64,000 bases of DNA. Source: an uncultured Pseudomonadales bacterium (GTDB taxonomy: Bacteria > Pseudomonadota > Gammaproteobacteria > Pseudomonadales > Azotimanducaceae). Below, one piece after another: positions 62,176 through 64,000 of this stretch. The DNA lies in the NCBI GenBank assembly GCA_958296295.1, contig OY282460.1, positions 1,178,001-1,242,000 of the forward strand, read 5' to 3'. Numbering within the stretch: position 1 is the stretch's first letter; the number at the start of each line of letters is the position of its first letter. Position numbers and translations under genes: made by a program. The notes below the pieces were generated by a model, which ran no database searches, was not told the origin of the DNA, and saw only the letters and a list, made by a program, of their open reading frames with translations.

Positions 62176-62604
62176 TTAGATTCGCGAGTACTGCCGCTCC
62201 ACATCGGCCGCGAGGCGGGCGTCCCTTTGCGCCAGCAGGTCGCGTTGCGCCCACGCGGCGAGGGCGCGCATTGGAAAGCGGCGGCCCGGGCAAGTGGTTC
62301 GCTCGCCGCGCACTTGCCGATGGGCGCCGACCACCAGCAACGGGTAGCGCAGTTTGAGTTCCAAAAGCAGGCGCTTGACGGCTTCCATCTGGCTGTCGCT
62401 TGGCATGTCGCGGTCGAAGTCGCCTTCGAGCAACACGTCGATGGTGCGCGGATGCTGGCCGCGGGCCTCCTCGTCCAACGCCGCGCGCCACCGGCCAGCG
62501 CCGTCGACGCGGTAGTGGAACCGCTCGGTGCCGTCGCACCCGCCGTGGTGCAGGAGGGCGAACTTCACGCCGCCGCGGCGCGGCTTGGCATCGGGGAGAG
62601 ACAT
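62176..62604 (-). CDS. N-acetylmuramoyl-L-alanine amidase-like (Amidase_2/PGRP fold)
   Basis: The 142-aa protein has the zinc-site His in FALLHHGG, FHYRVDGAGRW, a middle segment DFDRDMPSDSQMEAVKRLLL and the C-terminal GAHRQVRGERTTCPGRRF with the second His and the Cys ligand typical of type 2 amidases. No signal peptide is seen, so it is probably cytoplasmic and may recycle muropeptides like AmpD. It is shorter than AmpD. It begins two bases after the MATE transporter gene stops. Confidence 0.75.
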   Translation of the reverse strand: MSLPDAKPRRGGVKFALLHHGGCDGTERFHYRVDGAGRWRAALDEEARGQHPRTIDVLLEGDFDRDMPSDSQMEAVKRLLLELKLRYPLLVVGAHRQVRGERTTCPGRRFPMRALAAWAQRDLLAQRDARLAADVERQYSRI

Positions 62605-62606
62605 CG

Positions 62607-63989
62607 CTAGCCGGCCGCCCGCGCCGCTTGGCCGGCGGCGGCGATGCCCCGCCGCACCGCTTGCCGGTTCCAATACCAGGCGGCCACGCCCATCAACACG
62701 TTGGTGGCGGCGGTGGCGGCGAAAACGCCCGCATAGCCCCAAAGGTGGTTGCCGAGGAAGATGAGCGGTATATAGCAGGCGAACGTGCGCGCCAGCGAAA
62801 TGAGCATGGGCGGCATCGGACGGCCGAGGGCGTTGAAGCACGACGTGGAGACTTGCATCACGCCCATGAAGCCGATGGACAGCGGGATGATGAGAAAGAA
62901 CAACGCCGCCACTTCCACCACCGTGGGGTTCGGATCGATCCAGCGCACGACGGTGCCGCCGACCACGGCCAGCACGAGGAAGGTCACCAGGCCCCAAGCC
63001 AGACAGAACCAGTTGCAAAGGCGCAGCGCGACGCGCACGCGTTGATAGTTGCCGGCGCCCCAGTTCTGTCCCACGAAAGGCGGGATCGACGCGGAAGCCG
63101 ACCACAGCACCATGTGCACCATCATCTCCACGCGCGCCGCCACGCTGTAGCCGGCGACCACTTCGTGGCCGTGGACAGCCAGCAGCCCGGTGGCCGTGAG
63201 CAGAGAGATCGGATGCACCAGATTGCTGAGCGTGGCCGGGCCGCCAACGTGGAGGATGGCGGCCCAGGACGCGCCCAGCCCTTCCAGCGACCAGTTCCAC
63301 ATCCGCACCCGCGCCAACACCGCCAGATACAGGCCCACACTGAGCACCCGGGACGCCACATGCGCCCAAGCGGCACCGCTGATGCCCATCTCCGGGCAGC
63401 CGAACCAGCCGAAGATGAACACCGGCCCCAAGGCGATCTGGAGCACCGAGCCGGTCGTCATCACCACGCCCGGACTCGCCGCCACGCCGGTGGCGCGCAG
63501 CAACGTGGAACCCACCATGGAAAGCATGAAAAGGGGGAAACCCAGCATGTAGACGGCCGTGTATTCGGTGGCCATCACGAGCACGTCGCCATCGGCGCCG
63601 AGCGCCGTCAGCGCCATCTCGGCGAAGGCGATGCCCAGCGCGCCGATAGCGACCCCCACGGCCAGCACCAGGATCTGGGCATGCGTCACCAAGCGCGCCG
63701 CTTGACGCCGGTCGCCGGCGCCGTAAACGCGGGCGATGACGGAAGACGCGCCGGCGCCGAGGCCCCCGGCGAAGGCGAACATGAAAATGGTTATCGGAAA
63801 CGCGAACCCCAACGCCGCCAGCGCCTCGGTGCCAACCACGCCCAGGTAGGCCGCCTCCGCCAGCCGCGCCACGTTCATCGACAACATGCCGAGCGTCATG
63901 AACGAGCCGAGACGCGCGAGATGCCGCCCGACGCTGCCGGCGGTGAATCCGGCTCGGCGGGCCTCCACCAAGCGCCGGCGCGCCGCCAC
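62607..63989 (-). CDS. MATE family efflux transporter
   Basis: The 460-aa product (GTG start at 63989, 11 bases from the window edge, so the true start could lie outside) has twelve hydrophobic helices and the two-fold repeat of MATE antiporters. Landmarks are SVIARVYGAGDRRQAARLV, VGSTLLRATGVAASPG, ISGAAWAHVASRVLSVG, VGQNWGAGNYQRV and FNALGRPMPPMLISL. It exports cationic drugs or metabolites using a sodium or proton gradient. The stop is directly before the amidase gene. Confidence 0.88.
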   Translation of the reverse strand: MAARRRLVEARRAGFTAGSVGRHLARLGSFMTLGMLSMNVARLAEAAYLGVVGTEALAALGFAFPITIFMFAFAGGLGAGASSVIARVYGAGDRRQAARLVTHAQILVLAVGVAIGALGIAFAEMALTALGADGDVLVMATEYTAVYMLGFPLFMLSMVGSTLLRATGVAASPGVVMTTGSVLQIALGPVFIFGWFGCPEMGISGAAWAHVASRVLSVGLYLAVLARVRMWNWSLEGLGASWAAILHVGGPATLSNLVHPISLLTATGLLAVHGHEVVAGYSVAARVEMMVHMVLWSASASIPPFVGQNWGAGNYQRVRVALRLCNWFCLAWGLVTFLVLAVVGGTVVRWIDPNPTVVEVAALFFLIIPLSIGFMGVMQVSTSCFNALGRPMPPMLISLARTFACYIPLIFLGNHLWGYAGVFAATAATNVLMGVAAWYWNRQAVRRGIAAAGQAARAAG

Positions 63990-64000
63990 GGAGGATCCCG

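Overview
The window is GC-rich, tightly packed chromosomal DNA from a Gram-negative bacterium, most likely an uncultured gammaproteobacterium. That placement is inferred from the gene set and from gene order, chiefly the run yqiB - cpdA - parE - parC beside tolC, together with waaA, a bifunctional hldE, ftsY-ftsE-ftsX and a system I cytochrome c maturation (ccm) cluster. No species assignment is attempted.

Left part (1-17.2 kb). argD and argF are followed by ccmA-B-C-D-E. The ccm run stops after ccmE; instead of ccmF-H there is a decayed Rpn-family nuclease gene and an orphan TRAP-type solute-binding lipoprotein. A flavin reductase and the ftsY-ftsE-ftsX operon lie on the minus strand. rsmD and a GT-C membrane glycosyltransferase converge and overlap by 92 bp. 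Two overlapping class III CoA-transferase genes follow. Next come an AAA ATPase and a DUF4276-like partner gene broken by one in-frame TAA.

Middle part (17.4-44.3 kb). A tRNA-Pro(GGG) gene has what looks like a tyrosine-recombinase remnant at its 3' end, suggesting an old integration site. A small cysteine-containing exported protein and an outer-membrane barrel follow, then a minus-strand operon (GT-C enzyme, GT2 enzyme, DUF547), nadA and an ankyrin-like membrane protein. From 25.7 to 41.0 kb there is a long plus-strand block: a caspase-fold protein with a Ser in place of Cys and an EF-hand loop, a TPR/HExxH peptidase, a TonB receptor, MoxR, DUF58, a BatA-like protein, an inserted DUF4143 ATPase and a DUF4175 protein. 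This is the best candidate for an incompletely described system. A small immunity-like membrane protein, a serine beta-lactamase-fold hydrolase and a ketopantoate-reductase family protein come next.

Right part (44.3-64 kb). A second TonB receptor, an acyl-CoA dehydrogenase, hldE, an aldo/keto reductase, an FAD oxidoreductase, waaA, tolC, yqiB, a small membrane protein, cpdA, parE, parC, a two-domain protein of unknown role, an Lrp-family regulator, a DUF6356 protein, a peptidoglycan amidase and a MATE transporter that starts at the window edge.

Two genome-wide habits show up. Several genes are preceded by an extended -10 promoter of the form TGCTANNNT. In several others a -10-like hexamer lies only 6-7 bases before the start codon with no ribosome-binding site, which suggests leaderless transcripts. 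All functions are read from sequence motifs without database searches.
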